The notes beneath the pieces are model-generated. The model made no database searches. It was not told the DNA's origin and saw only the letters and a list, made by a program, of their open reading frames with translations. The translations under genes and the position numbers were made by a program. From Pseudoalteromonas sp. A25 (GTDB taxonomy: Bacteria; Pseudomonadota; Gammaproteobacteria; Enterobacterales; Alteromonadaceae): DNA of 64,000 nt. The DNA is taken from NCBI RefSeq assembly GCF_009176705.1, contig NZ_AP021846.1, positions 342,001 through 406,000 on the forward strand, given 5' to 3'. Within the stretch, counting starts at the first letter, position 1, and each line of letters opens with the position of its first letter. Of the stretch, positions 26,197-35,202 are shown piece after piece.

Positions 26197-27855
26197 ATGA
26201 ATAAAAAGTTGCTGGCAGTCGCTGTATCGGCTGTTTTACTATCCGCATGTAATGACAACGACACAAAAACGGTTGAGGTCATTAAAGAAGTTGAAGTGAT
26301 CAAAGAAGTACCTGCGAAGTCGGTAACTTCAGTTAAGAATGTGATCTTAATGATCGGTGATGGTATGGGCCCTCAACAAGTTGGCTTACTCGAAGAGTAT
26401 GCAACACGTGCACCGAACTCAACTTACAATGGTCGCGGTAATCAAACAGCGCTTTCTAAGTTAGCAAACGGTGGCCATTTAGGTCTATCTTTAAATGCAC
26501 CACATGGTGCAAGTGGTAAGCTTGTTACCGACTCAGCTTGTTCTGCTACTCAGTTGGCAACGGGTCTTGCTGCGGGATCTGAAATGATTGGTTTAGATGA
26601 GCAAGGTAATATCGTTGAAACCATTTTAGAAAAAGCGAAAAAAGCAGGCAAAGCAACCGGCTTAGTATCTGATACACGTATTACGCATGCAACGCCAGCG
26701 GCATTTGCAGCCCACCAACCTCATCGTTCGTATGAGCCTGAAATTGCTGAACAGTTAATCGAAAGTGGTATGGTTGATGTATTGTTATCAGGTGGTGCTC
26801 GTGTATTTATGCCATCGGATATTAAAACGGATGAAGCTGATAGAAAAGTGATGGCCGACTTAGGTGCGCCAGAAAGCGTTTATAAAAAGTCTAAACGTAG
26901 CGATGACCGTAACCTAGTTGTAGAAGCTAAAGAACAACATGGTTATTCTCTGGCATTTGATAAAGCGCAATTAGCAAGCAATGACTCTAACAAAGTGTTA
27001 GGTTTGTTTGCTAATTCAGGTATGGCCGACGGCATAGCTTACAAAGCATGTAAAGCTGACAACAGCTGTACACAGCCTTCATTAAAAGAAATGACAGTAA
27101 AAGCGCTTGATATTCTCTCTAAAGATGAAGATGGCTTCTTCTTAATGATTGAAGGCGGCCAAATTGACTGGGCAGGACACGCAAATGACGCTGGTTGGAT
27201 GCTAAACGAACTACTTAAGTTTGATGAAGCAGTAGAAGCCGTTCATGAATGGGTGAAAGACCGAAATGATACGCTAGTGGTTGTCACTGCTGACCACGAA
27301 ACCGGTAGCTTTGGTTTTAGTTACTCTAATCATAATACACCTGAGCCAGTTGCGTTACCTGGTGATGGTATGAGAGGTAAAGATTACAAGCCTAAGTTCA
27401 ACTTTGGTGGTTTAGAGATCTTAGATACTCTATATTCACAAGCGGGCACGTTCTACGATGTAATCGGTGAAGTAAATGGCAATTATGACTACTCAAATGC
27501 AACGGATCAACAATGGAAAGATGCAATTGAAAAGTATACGCCTTACACGGTTAGTTATGAGCAAGCGGCAAAAGTAAATGCCGTTGAAGGCTTTAACAGT
27601 TCTGGCTACCCATTACCAAAATTTGATGACTTCTCAGATTTTTATGTGTACGACACAGAAGACTTTACAGCCAAAGTGGGACGCGTTCTTGCCACTCAGC
27701 AAAATGTAGTTTGGGGTACGGGCACTCACACTGCAGCCCCAGTACCAGTCTATGCATTTGGTCCTGAAGGCGTAACTAAGCAGTTCTCAACAATGCAGCA
27801 CCATGTTGATATCTCTAAGAAGATGATGAAAGCATTAGGTCTTATCGAAGAATAA
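26197..27855 (+). CDS. Alkaline phosphatase, PhoA superfamily, lipoprotein
   Basis: Hydrolyses phosphate monoesters to supply inorganic phosphate. The N-terminus is a lipoprotein signal (LLAVAVSAVLLSAC, C18 lipidated) followed by a VEVIKEVEVIKEV spacer. The catalytic core begins MIGDGMGPQQVG, where the metal-binding Asp lies; the nucleophile is S113 in DSACSATQLATG; EGGQIDWAGHAND and VVTADHETG supply further zinc ligands, and GTGTHTAAPVPVYAFGP is the last conserved histidine segment. Length 552 suits this family. Controlled by a Pho box; followed by a strong terminator. Confidence 0.95.
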   Translation: MNKKLLAVAVSAVLLSACNDNDTKTVEVIKEVEVIKEVPAKSVTSVKNVILMIGDGMGPQQVGLLEEYATRAPNSTYNGRGNQTALSKLANGGHLGLSLNAPHGASGKLVTDSACSATQLATGLAAGSEMIGLDEQGNIVETILEKAKKAGKATGLVSDTRITHATPAAFAAHQPHRSYEPEIAEQLIESGMVDVLLSGGARVFMPSDIKTDEADRKVMADLGAPESVYKKSKRSDDRNLVVEAKEQHGYSLAFDKAQLASNDSNKVLGLFANSGMADGIAYKACKADNSCTQPSLKEMTVKALDILSKDEDGFFLMIEGGQIDWAGHANDAGWMLNELLKFDEAVEAVHEWVKDRNDTLVVVTADHETGSFGFSYSNHNTPEPVALPGDGMRGKDYKPKFNFGGLEILDTLYSQAGTFYDVIGEVNGNYDYSNATDQQWKDAIEKYTPYTVSYEQAAKVNAVEGFNSSGYPLPKFDDFSDFYVYDTEDFTAKVGRVLATQQNVVWGTGTHTAAPVPVYAFGPEGVTKQFSTMQHHVDISKKMMKALGLIEE

Positions 27856-27900
27856 TAAAGTTTAAGATTTAGTAAGCAAAACCCCTAGACTTAAAAACAA

Positions 27901-27926
27901 AGCCACCCTTTTGGGTGGCTTTTTAT
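27901..27926 (+). terminator. Terminator of the alkaline phosphatase gene
   Basis: Perfect 8-bp stem AGCCACCC (27901-27908) and GGGTGGCT (27913-27920), loop TTTT, followed by TTTTTAT. Confidence 0.92.
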
Positions 27927-28129
27927 ATTTAACTTCAGCGGTGGATAAGCGTTTTGATAATTCAGAATAGAGACGTTGTAACCCCCTCAACTTCTAATGA
28001 TGATATTTTGCTCAATATCAAGGCATTTTCGCGAAGTAATAGTGCGCTATTGCAAGTAAAAATAACGCAGAGAGTGAGCGAAATAGCTTTATTGGGCAAA
28101 TTCACTTATGTGCAGCTGAGGTTATTTAG
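27925..28129. repeat. 189-bp MITE-like element, copy B (reverse orientation relative to copy A)
   Basis: The element proper is 27933-28121. Its reverse complement aligns with copy A (3199-3387) over all 189 positions without a gap, with about 24 differences. One end, GCAGCTGAGG (28112-28121), is intact; the other, CTTCAGCGGT (27933-27942), has three changes from the perfect inverted repeat. The flanking octamers ATATTTAA (27925-27932) and TTATTTAG (28122-28129) agree at 6 of 8 positions, consistent with an aged target duplication. It lies between the phosphatase terminator and the end of the convergent GGDEF-EAL gene, so this copy is probably little transcribed. Confidence 0.85.
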
Positions 28130-28201
28130 CCTTGCTGCTGGACAAGTGTGATTGAATTACTGTCATTCTACATGTGCAACATATTGGCGACTATAAAACC
28201 C

Positions 28202-31200
28202 TTACACACCAGATGTGTCTAGTAACGTAAGTAATGCATCTTGTGGCATGGGTTTAGCGTAATAATAGCCTTGACCAAAATCACACCCAGCTTGCAGCAA
28301 GAGTGCATGCTGCTCATACGTTTCAATTCCCTCAGCAATAACCTGCAATCCTAGCTGGTGAGCCATCATGATCATGGCCTCACAGAGCGCCAGATCGTCT
28401 CGACTTTCTGCAATACCATCAACAAAACGCTTGTCTATTTTAATGTAGTCAGTATCCATTTGTTTTAAGTATGCCAATGATGAGTAACCGGTGCCAAAGT
28501 CATCCAACGCCAGCGCGAATCCTTGAGTTGTAAGCGCGTTTAAACGCTTTTGCGTACGGGGCTGGGCATTCATCATTAACCCTTCGGTGATTTCAATGAC
28601 GATATCCTGTGTGCTCAAGCCTTGTGTCTGTAGTTGCTTATGCCACTTGTTTAGATGGCAATGCTTAGAGGTGAATTGTACGGGCGAAACGTTGATACTT
28701 AACTGCAAGTGTTTACCTGAGTCTTGTACCCGACGCAATGTGTCACAGGCACTGGCAAATATAAACTCACCTATTTTGTGTATGAGCTGGGTTTCTTCAG
28801 CAAGGGGAATGAATTCATCTGGGCGTATTAAGCCTTTTTCTGGATGCTGCCAACGGATCAACGCTTCAGCTTTGGCGATTTTTTGTGTTTTTAGTTCAAC
28901 AATAGGCTGATAGTACAGGCAGAATTGTTGCTCTTGTTGAGCAACCCTTAAATCTTTGAGTAAACGCATGCGGTTTTCTGCTTGTTCTCGCATGTCATTG
29001 CTGAAAAAAGCGTAGCCGCTGCGTCCTTGTTGTTTTGCTTGATACATGGCTTGATCGGCAGCTTTAAGCAGATGCTCGCTGCTGATACCATCATCCGGTG
29101 TGCGAGCTATTCCGATACTGGCACTGATATGGAACGACTCATTACCAATATTAATTTTGGGTTGCAGTTGCGACAGCACCTTTTCGGCAAGCTCAATGAG
29201 TGTGTTGTCATCACCAAAGTAGGGGGTCACTAAAACAAATTCATCTCCACCAATACGAGAGACTAAGCTACACATTGGGCTCAATTGGTTCAAGCGTTCA
29301 GCGACTTCAGTGAGCAATTGGTCGCCATAAAAGTGACCGAGTGTATCGTTGATATCTTTAAAATGATCGAGGTCCAGCAGTAATATGGCAAGCTGCTGCG
29401 CACCTTTTACTAAGTGACTTTTTAAGTGGCGTTTTAACTGAGTTCGGTTTGCCAGTTGTGTGAGTTGATCATAATGTGCTTGGCGCCAAATCAACTCATC
29501 CTGCTGCTTTTTCTCCGTAATATCTGTAAAGATAGCAACGCGTCGATATGGCTCTCCATTGCTATCATATACGCTATTTATGGTAAGCCACTCGGTAAAC
29601 AGCTCACCATTTTTACGTCGATTAATGATTTCCCCTTGCCATTTCCCTTGCTTTTCGAGTTGCTCCCACATTCGAGTATAAAACGCCTGATCATGTTGAC
29701 CAGAAGCCAAAATTGAGGTGGTTTTGCCAATTACCTCAGAACGTTTATAACCTGTTACGGCACTAAATGCAGGGTTGGTATCTAAAATGTACCCGTTGGC
29801 ATCAGTGATCACCATGCCTTCACTACTGTTGTTGTAAACCAAGGCGGCTAAATTAATGGCTTCTTCTTGTTTTTTACGTTGGCTAATATCGCGGATCACT
29901 AAAATAGCTTGTGGGTGATCGGTAATAGGACTTAGCCGACATTCAAAAACATGGCGTTTAGTGTTTTCAATGAGCGAAAACTCTAGTTGGCAATGAGAAT
30001 TTGCGTTTAAACGCCCTAACTGTTTGAGTAAACGTTGATAAATATGCTCTGGAAATATTTGTGATAGTAATGCCGCTCGCTTAGCAAATTGGCCATGACG
30101 CATCAGAATATTACCTTGCTTGTCTAGCCTTAGATAGCTGTCGGGTAACGAAGCGAGCAGTGCGCTCAGCTCTGCATGCTTATGTGAAAGTGCTGACTCG
30201 ACATTGAGTCGAATACTCGCCATCTGTTCAAAACGCAATGCAATGGCATTAAACTCAGGTGTTTGCGACTTTTGTGACCAACGTACAGGTTGCCCATGTG
30301 ATAGGTCTTCAATGGCATTTACGAGGTTGTCTAAGGGTTTCAAGATAACTCTTTGTAAGCTCCAGCGAGCTTGCCAAATTAACAGTGCAATCGCTAAAAC
30401 AAATAAAACCAAAATAATAGCAACTTCTTTATTGGCTTGAACAATGGCCTGCTCAAAAGGCAGAGATACATTAACAGTTAGTGTATTTAGAGTGTTGTTC
30501 GACTTTAAGGGAAGCGTAAAGTAAATTCTTCGATGGCCATTGTTATCTTCTAAGATATGGGCTTTGTTTGCACTAATTGTTGGCCAGTGCTCTGTGCGAG
30601 CTGAGCCCAAAATTGCGCTGTTAAATGGTGATAGAGCAATAATGTTGTCATGGGCATCGCTGAGCATCACTTGACTACCTTGCGGTAATGGAAGCTTTGC
30701 TAACGTTTGGCTCCATCTATCTAGCGGCTTGACAGCCACCAATACCGATTTTATGGTACCGTTTTTATCAAAAATGGGCGTTGCAAAGTTGACGGTTGCG
30801 CGATGAACTGAGCGGTCTTGTTGAAACTGGCCAATCGCAAATTGCTTAGATGACAAAGCACTTTGAAAGTAAGCTCTATCATGAATATCGATGGCTTGTG
30901 TGCCCGTTAGCAATGAGCAAATCACTTCGCCACTCGGGGCTACAATGCCAATATTAGCAATATCCGCTGAGAGAAGCTGGGCATGAGACAGTAATTCAGG
31001 GCATTGACCATCCTCGAAGCTGCGGATATTGGGCTGTTCAGACAGTGTGGTTAATAATGATTTAGTATCGTTGATCTCGGTATTCTGCACGGCAACAATA
31101 TGCTTAGCAAGGAGCAGTGCATGGTGTTCGCTTTGCTCCAAAATTTCAGAACGCTCATCTAACAGTTGTGCAAAGATAACCAGCAAACCTGGAACACAAA

Positions 31201-31267
31201 TAAGAAACAATAAACGATAGAAACGTTGTGGTATTGATAAATTAGAAATGATCACACCTAAAGGCAC
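28202..31267 (-). CDS. Membrane sensor with dCache, HAMP, PAS, GGDEF and EAL domains
   Basis: Cyclic-di-GMP turnover protein. Order: transmembrane helix (about 15-28), periplasmic dCache-like domain (about 35-275; SGEVICSLLTGTQAIDIHDR), second helix (about 283-303), HAMP (about 304-355), two PAS domains (about 360-460 and 470-590), GGDEF (about 610-765, RIGGDEFVLV intact) and EAL (about 775-1015). The EAL catalytic set is present: EALIRW, SINVSPVQF, EITEGLMM, DDFGTGYSSL, YIKIDK, AEGIE. No RxxD inhibitory site precedes the GGDEF motif. Both activities look possible, with phosphodiesterase complete. Start is GTG at 31267; a GTG at 31255 is an alternative. Confidence 0.92.
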   Translation of the reverse strand: MPLGVIISNLSIPQRFYRLLFLICVPGLLVIFAQLLDERSEILEQSEHHALLLAKHIVAVQNTEINDTKSLLTTLSEQPNIRSFEDGQCPELLSHAQLLSADIANIGIVAPSGEVICSLLTGTQAIDIHDRAYFQSALSSKQFAIGQFQQDRSVHRATVNFATPIFDKNGTIKSVLVAVKPLDRWSQTLAKLPLPQGSQVMLSDAHDNIIALSPFNSAILGSARTEHWPTISANKAHILEDNNGHRRIYFTLPLKSNNTLNTLTVNVSLPFEQAIVQANKEVAIILVLFVLAIALLIWQARWSLQRVILKPLDNLVNAIEDLSHGQPVRWSQKSQTPEFNAIALRFEQMASIRLNVESALSHKHAELSALLASLPDSYLRLDKQGNILMRHGQFAKRAALLSQIFPEHIYQRLLKQLGRLNANSHCQLEFSLIENTKRHVFECRLSPITDHPQAILVIRDISQRKKQEEAINLAALVYNNSSEGMVITDANGYILDTNPAFSAVTGYKRSEVIGKTTSILASGQHDQAFYTRMWEQLEKQGKWQGEIINRRKNGELFTEWLTINSVYDSNGEPYRRVAIFTDITEKKQQDELIWRQAHYDQLTQLANRTQLKRHLKSHLVKGAQQLAILLLDLDHFKDINDTLGHFYGDQLLTEVAERLNQLSPMCSLVSRIGGDEFVLVTPYFGDDNTLIELAEKVLSQLQPKINIGNESFHISASIGIARTPDDGISSEHLLKAADQAMYQAKQQGRSGYAFFSNDMREQAENRMRLLKDLRVAQQEQQFCLYYQPIVELKTQKIAKAEALIRWQHPEKGLIRPDEFIPLAEETQLIHKIGEFIFASACDTLRRVQDSGKHLQLSINVSPVQFTSKHCHLNKWHKQLQTQGLSTQDIVIEITEGLMMNAQPRTQKRLNALTTQGFALALDDFGTGYSSLAYLKQMDTDYIKIDKRFVDGIAESRDDLALCEAMIMMAHQLGLQVIAEGIETYEQHALLLQAGCDFGQGYYYAKPMPQDALLTLLDTSGV

Positions 31268-31543
31268 CAGTAGAACGACCCCATATAATACTAAACCACG
31301 ACACTTTACGCCAAGTAATTGAGAGTTTTTTACTATTTATTTGTACTTTTATCGAGCACAGGTTTTTGTTGTTTGTGCTATCTGAGTAAGAATTTATTAT
31401 TTTGCTTGCTGCTAAATAACTGTAATTTTTCTGTAAGGAAGTCGTATTTTTTACCTTTCCCACTTTTTTCCACCTAATTCATACACTTTGGCAAAACCCG
31501 CATTTTTTCTGGCCTCAAAAGCCATGTCAATGCTTATATTTGC
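31268..31543. other. Intergenic region between the GGDEF-EAL gene and the division cluster promoter
   Basis: AT-rich divergent spacer that must carry the promoter of the minus-strand sensor gene. I see no open frame, RNA gene or repeat in it. Confidence 0.5.
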
Positions 31544-31616
31544 TTGACATAAAGGCCTGTCAAGCCCTAGACTGTACTATTGTGGTAAAAAGTGGTTTTT
31601 AGTGGATCAAATTGGA
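31544..31616 (+). promoter_or_regulatory. Promoter of the division and cell wall cluster with four MraZ boxes
   Basis: TTGACA (31544-31549), an 18-bp spacer and TAGACT (31568-31573) form a likely sigma-70 promoter. Just downstream are four boxes, GTGGT, GTGGT, GTGGA and TTGGA, starting at 31582, 31592, 31602 and 31612, exactly 10 bp apart. MraZ is known to bind direct repeats of the TGGGN/GTGG type with this 10-bp phase near its own promoter. The position over the start of transcription suggests autorepression of mraZ and the cluster. Confidence 0.75.
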
Positions 31617-31652
31617 TCTTGAGCGCTAAGCGGGGTTGAGGTTGGTTTTTTA

Positions 31653-32111
31653 ATGTTCAAAGGTGCAAGCTCACTGAGCTTAGATGACAAAGGGCGCTTT
31701 GCGGTACCGACTAAGTACCGGCAACAGCTCTTGTCTGAAGATCAAGGGGAACTGATCTGCACTATTGCTATTAATGAACCATGCCTATGGCTATATCCCG
31801 TGAGCGAATGGTATGAGATAGAAGCCCGTTTGCAAAAACTGTCCAATATGAATCCCAGAGCAAGGCGTTTACAACGCATGTTATTGGGTCATGCTACTGA
31901 ATATCAACTTGATAAAAATGGCCGCATTTTATTGGCCCCGTCACTGCGCACCCATGCTGGGTTGAACAAGAAGATTATGCTGGTGGGGCTGTTAAATAAG
32001 TTTGAGATCTGGGATGAAGATCGCTGGCATCAACAGATGCAACTCGATACCGAGCTTGAGCGCGGTGGCGAGTTTGAAGCTTCTCCAGAGCTTGATAATT
32101 TCTCGCTGTAA
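31653..32111 (+). CDS. mraZ: Transcriptional regulator MraZ
   Basis: Double-AbrB-fold DNA-binding protein, first gene of the division cluster. It starts MFKGASSLSLDDKGRFAVPT with YRQQL, the first half, and the second half has LGHATEYQLDKNGRILLAPS; both carry the D-x-x-G-R motif of the swapped-hairpin fold. Length 152 equals E. coli. It should repress its own promoter through the four GTGG boxes just upstream and is followed after 24 bases by rsmH. Confidence 0.97.
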   Translation: MFKGASSLSLDDKGRFAVPTKYRQQLLSEDQGELICTIAINEPCLWLYPVSEWYEIEARLQKLSNMNPRARRLQRMLLGHATEYQLDKNGRILLAPSLRTHAGLNKKIMLVGLLNKFEIWDEDRWHQQMQLDTELERGGEFEASPELDNFSL

Positions 32112-32135
32112 CAGAAAGTAAGGCAAAGTTTGAGC

Positions 32136-33071
32136 ATGACGGCGCAATTTCAACATGTGTCAGTGTTGATGGCAGAAACGTTAGACGCACTCGCTATCAA
32201 TCCGCAAGGCATATACATAGACGGCACATTTGGTCGAGGTGGCCATTCGGGACAAATATTGTCTCGTTTAGCACCTGAAGGTCGCCTGCAAGCAATAGAC
32301 CAAGATCCTCAAGCAATAGACGCAGCAAAAAGGTTTGCTGATGATGCGCGTTTTTCGATTGCTCACACACGCTTTTCAAATATCAAAGAAGTTGCTCAAC
32401 AAGCAGATTTGCTTGGGAAAGTTGATGGTATTTTATTGGATATCGGTGTTTCATCTCCGCAGTTAGATGACGCTCAGCGTGGCTTTAGCTTCATGCATGA
32501 TGGCCCATTAGATATGCGTATGGACCCCACTACCGGGCGCAGTGCAGCACAATGGCTGGCTGAGGCCGATTTAGAAGATATAACCTTTGTGATCAAAAAG
32601 TATGGCGAAGAAAAATTTGGTCGCCGTATTGCTCACAAAGTGCTCGAAACACGTGAACACACACCAATTACAACGACCAAGCAGCTTGCTGATTTGGTAG
32701 ATGAAGCGGTACCTGTCAAAGATAAACACAAACACCCTGCAACACGTACATTTCAAGCTATTCGTATTTATATCAATAGTGAGTTAGAGGAAATTCAAAC
32801 TGCTTTACAGGCTTCTTTGGAGGTATTAAAACCTGGCGGTCGCTTAGTTGTGATCTCATTCCATTCTTTAGAAGATCGCATTGTAAAGCAGTTTATTAAG
32901 AAGCAGAGTAAGGGAGAAGCGATGCCCAGAGGTCTGCCTTTAACGGATGCACAACTTAAACAAAACCTGACGTTAAAGGCAGTGGGCAAAGCTATTAAGC
33001 CAAGTGCAGAGGAAATTGCAGCCAACCCAAGAGCAAGAAGCTCTGTTCTGAGGGTGGCGCAAAAATTGTAA
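32136..33071 (+). CDS. rsmH: 16S rRNA (cytosine(1402)-N4)-methyltransferase RsmH
   Basis: N4-methylates C1402 of 16S rRNA, the same nucleotide whose 2'-O is methylated by RsmI encoded at 7 kb. The SAM site is [20 protein letters not shown]; also seen are [48 protein letters not shown] and [19 protein letters not shown] at 32130 is better spaced from TAAGG but the ATG at 32136 fits the family N-terminus. It overlaps ftsL by one base. Confidence 0.96.
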   Translation: MTAQFQHVSVLMAETLDALAINPQGIYIDGTFGRGGHSGQILSRLAPEGRLQAIDQDPQAIDAAKRFADDARFSIAHTRFSNIKEVAQQADLLGKVDGILLDIGVSSPQLDDAQRGFSFMHDGPLDMRMDPTTGRSAAQWLAEADLEDITFVIKKYGEEKFGRRIAHKVLETREHTPITTTKQLADLVDEAVPVKDKHKHPATRTFQAIRIYINSELEEIQTALQASLEVLKPGGRLVVISFHSLEDRIVKQFIKKQSKGEAMPRGLPLTDAQLKQNLTLKAVGKAIKPSAEEIAANPRARSSVLRVAQKL

Positions 33072-33394
33072 TGAGCAAAAATACCGATAGGCAGCCAAAA
33101 CTATTTTTAGAGATAATTCAGGGCTTATTAGCAAATAAGCTGACTGTGTTTTTGCTGTTATTGATTTTTGCTACTGCCTTGGCCGTTGTGCAAGTCACTC
33201 ATTTAACTCGCCAGCAACTCATTGCACAAGATGAGCTGTTACAACAGCGAGATGAACTCGATCTTGAGTGGCGTTACTTATTGGTTGAAGAAGAATTTTA
33301 TTCACAGCATGCACGTATAGAAGAGATTGCAAAAACACAACTTAATATGAAGCGTCCAACCAGTAAAGATGAACAAGTGGTGGTGATCCAATGA
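33071..33394 (+). CDS. ftsL: Cell division protein FtsL
   Basis: Small bitopic membrane protein of the FtsQLB complex, which activates septal peptidoglycan synthesis. A short cytoplasmic N-terminus precedes a membrane helix (LTVFLLLLIFATALAVVQVT, about 24-43) and a periplasmic leucine-zipper-like coiled coil (about 47-100; LIAQDELLQQRDELDLEWRY). Length 107 is usual for this poorly conserved family. It overlaps ftsI by 4 bases. Confidence 0.93.
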   Translation: MSKNTDRQPKLFLEIIQGLLANKLTVFLLLLIFATALAVVQVTHLTRQQLIAQDELLQQRDELDLEWRYLLVEEEFYSQHARIEEIAKTQLNMKRPTSKDEQVVVIQ

Positions 33395-35202
33395 ACAAGC
33401 CAAAGGTAACCACGAGTCTAGTTACTTGGCGTTTTGCATTGGTGTGTGTGCTGCTAGTGATGGTGTTTTTAACCTTGGTTGCGCGTGCTGCATATCTACA
33501 GGTGATAGAGCCTGATAAGGCTCGAGAAGAAAATGCCAAACGCACTGTTCGAGTAGAGAAGCTAAAGGTTCAACGGGGTATGATCTTTGATCGAAATGGC
33601 AAAGAACTCGCAGTGAGCGTGCCCGTGGTTAGTGTATATGCTGACCCAAAAGCGTTGGATAAATCTATAGCCAAAAAAGTACTAAAAGCGGCTCGTAAAC
33701 AGGGTGAGGATTATAAAGCGCTTGCCACCAATGAAGCTGAAATGACGCGTCGCAAGCAAGCTTGGTATGCAAATGAACTACGCTGGCGTGAACTGGCAGA
33801 TGTGCTGCAAATAAAAAATGAAGAAGTAGACAGTCGCTTGCGCAATGACCCAAGCAGACGATTCGTGTACTTAAAGCGACAGGTAACCCCCGCAGTTGCC
33901 AATTATATTCGCCAACTCAGACTACCGGGTATTCATTTGCTTGATGAGTCAAAGCGCTTTTACCCAAGCGGCGAAGTGACCGCCCACGTGCTTGGTTTTA
34001 CCAATATTGACGGTAAGGGTATCGAGGGGATAGAGCGATTATTTGAAACCGCGCTCACTGGTGCTGAAGGTAAGCGTACTGTGCGCAAAGATGCGCGAGG
34101 GCGTGAGATCCAAGTGCTCTCTGAAGAGCAAAGGGTTGAGCCTGAAAATATAGAGCTGAGCATAGATTTACGTATTCAAGCAATTGCTTATCGAGCCTTG
34201 AAAAGTGCGGTGTTGAGTTATAAGGCAACATCGGGTTCTGCGATGGTGGTTGATGTAAGAACGGGTGAAGTGCTGGCCATGGTAAACAGCCCGAGTTTTA
34301 ATCCGAATGATATGAGTGATGCGGCGCCTTACAAACGTCGAAATCGTGCTATTACTGATTTATTTGAACCTGGCTCAACGCTGAAACCTCTCGCCGTATT
34401 GGCAGGCCTAGATTATGGTGCCATTGAGGCTGACGAAGTGATAGACACTTATCCCGGTTGGATGCGTTTAGGTGGTAGCTTAGTACAAGATACGATTAAC
34501 CATGGTGAAATGACGTTACGTGAGATTCTCAAGATCTCCAGTAATATGGGGGTTGCGAAAATTAGCCAAATGCTGCCTAAAGACTATATGGTGGGCTTAT
34601 ATCAAAAAGTGGGCTTTGGTGAAGACACTGGCACCATGATGGTGGGTGAAAGCAGTGGCTTGTTTTATCCTAACCGTCGTTGGTCTGATTTTGAAATAGC
34701 GACTTTAGCCTATGGCTATGCGGTGTCGGCGAGCACGGCACAAATAGCACGCCTCTACTCCGTATTTGGCTCAGGTGGCATATTACGACCGCTAACAATA
34801 TTAAAACAAAAAACACCGCCGCCGGGAGAGCGTATTTTCAAAAAAGAAGATGTGCACGCTGTGGTAGAGATGATGGAATCGGTTTTTGAAAAAGGGGGAA
34901 CCGCTGCCAATGTTAAGGTGGATGGTTACCGTGCAGCAGGCAAAACAGGAACCTCTGAAAAGGCGATTGCTGGTGGGTATGGTGATGAATATGTTGGCTA
35001 TTTTGCAGGAGTTGCACCAGTAAGCGACCCACGTTTGGCAGTTGTGGTTATGGTGAACGAACCCGGTGGTGATGTGTATTATGGTGGGCATACATCAGGT
35101 CCTGCCTTTGCTGAGATCATGTCAAATGCGCTGCGTATTCTCAACGTTGCGCCAGATAAAGACCGTGTTGCATATATATCGGAGTCAGGCAATGAATCGT
35201 GA
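33391..35202 (+). CDS. ftsI: Peptidoglycan D,D-transpeptidase FtsI (PBP3)
   Basis: Class B penicillin-binding protein that crosslinks septal peptidoglycan together with FtsW. A single N-terminal membrane helix (about 13-32) is followed by the non-catalytic pedestal (RGMIFDRNGKELAVS onward) and the transpeptidase domain. The active-site serine is S329 in the SxxK motif GSTLKPL; the SxN motif is SSN in KISSNMGVAKIS, and KTG begins at K518 (AAGKTGTSEKA). Length 603 is normal. It overlaps murE by 11 bases. Confidence 0.97.
   Translation: MNKPKVTTSLVTWRFALVCVLLVMVFLTLVARAAYLQVIEPDKAREENAKRTVRVEKLKVQRGMIFDRNGKELAVSVPVVSVYADPKALDKSIAKKVLKAARKQGEDYKALATNEAEMTRRKQAWYANELRWRELADVLQIKNEEVDSRLRNDPSRRFVYLKRQVTPAVANYIRQLRLPGIHLLDESKRFYPSGEVTAHVLGFTNIDGKGIEGIERLFETALTGAEGKRTVRKDARGREIQVLSEEQRVEPENIELSIDLRIQAIAYRALKSAVLSYKATSGSAMVVDVRTGEVLAMVNSPSFNPNDMSDAAPYKRRNRAITDLFEPGSTLKPLAVLAGLDYGAIEADEVIDTYPGWMRLGGSLVQDTINHGEMTLREILKISSNMGVAKISQMLPKDYMVGLYQKVGFGEDTGTMMVGESSGLFYPNRRWSDFEIATLAYGYAVSASTAQIARLYSVFGSGGILRPLTILKQKTPPPGERIFKKEDVHAVVEMMESVFEKGGTAANVKVDGYRAAGKTGTSEKAIAGGYGDEYVGYFAGVAPVSDPRLAVVVMVNEPGGDVYYGGHTSGPAFAEIMSNALRILNVAPDKDRVAYISESGNES

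Noticed and set aside
26281..26310. Repeat coding for VEVIKEV in the alkaline phosphatase as a mobile or variable tract
   Set aside because: Short spacer repeats after a lipobox are common in marine gammaproteobacterial lipoproteins; only two units are present.
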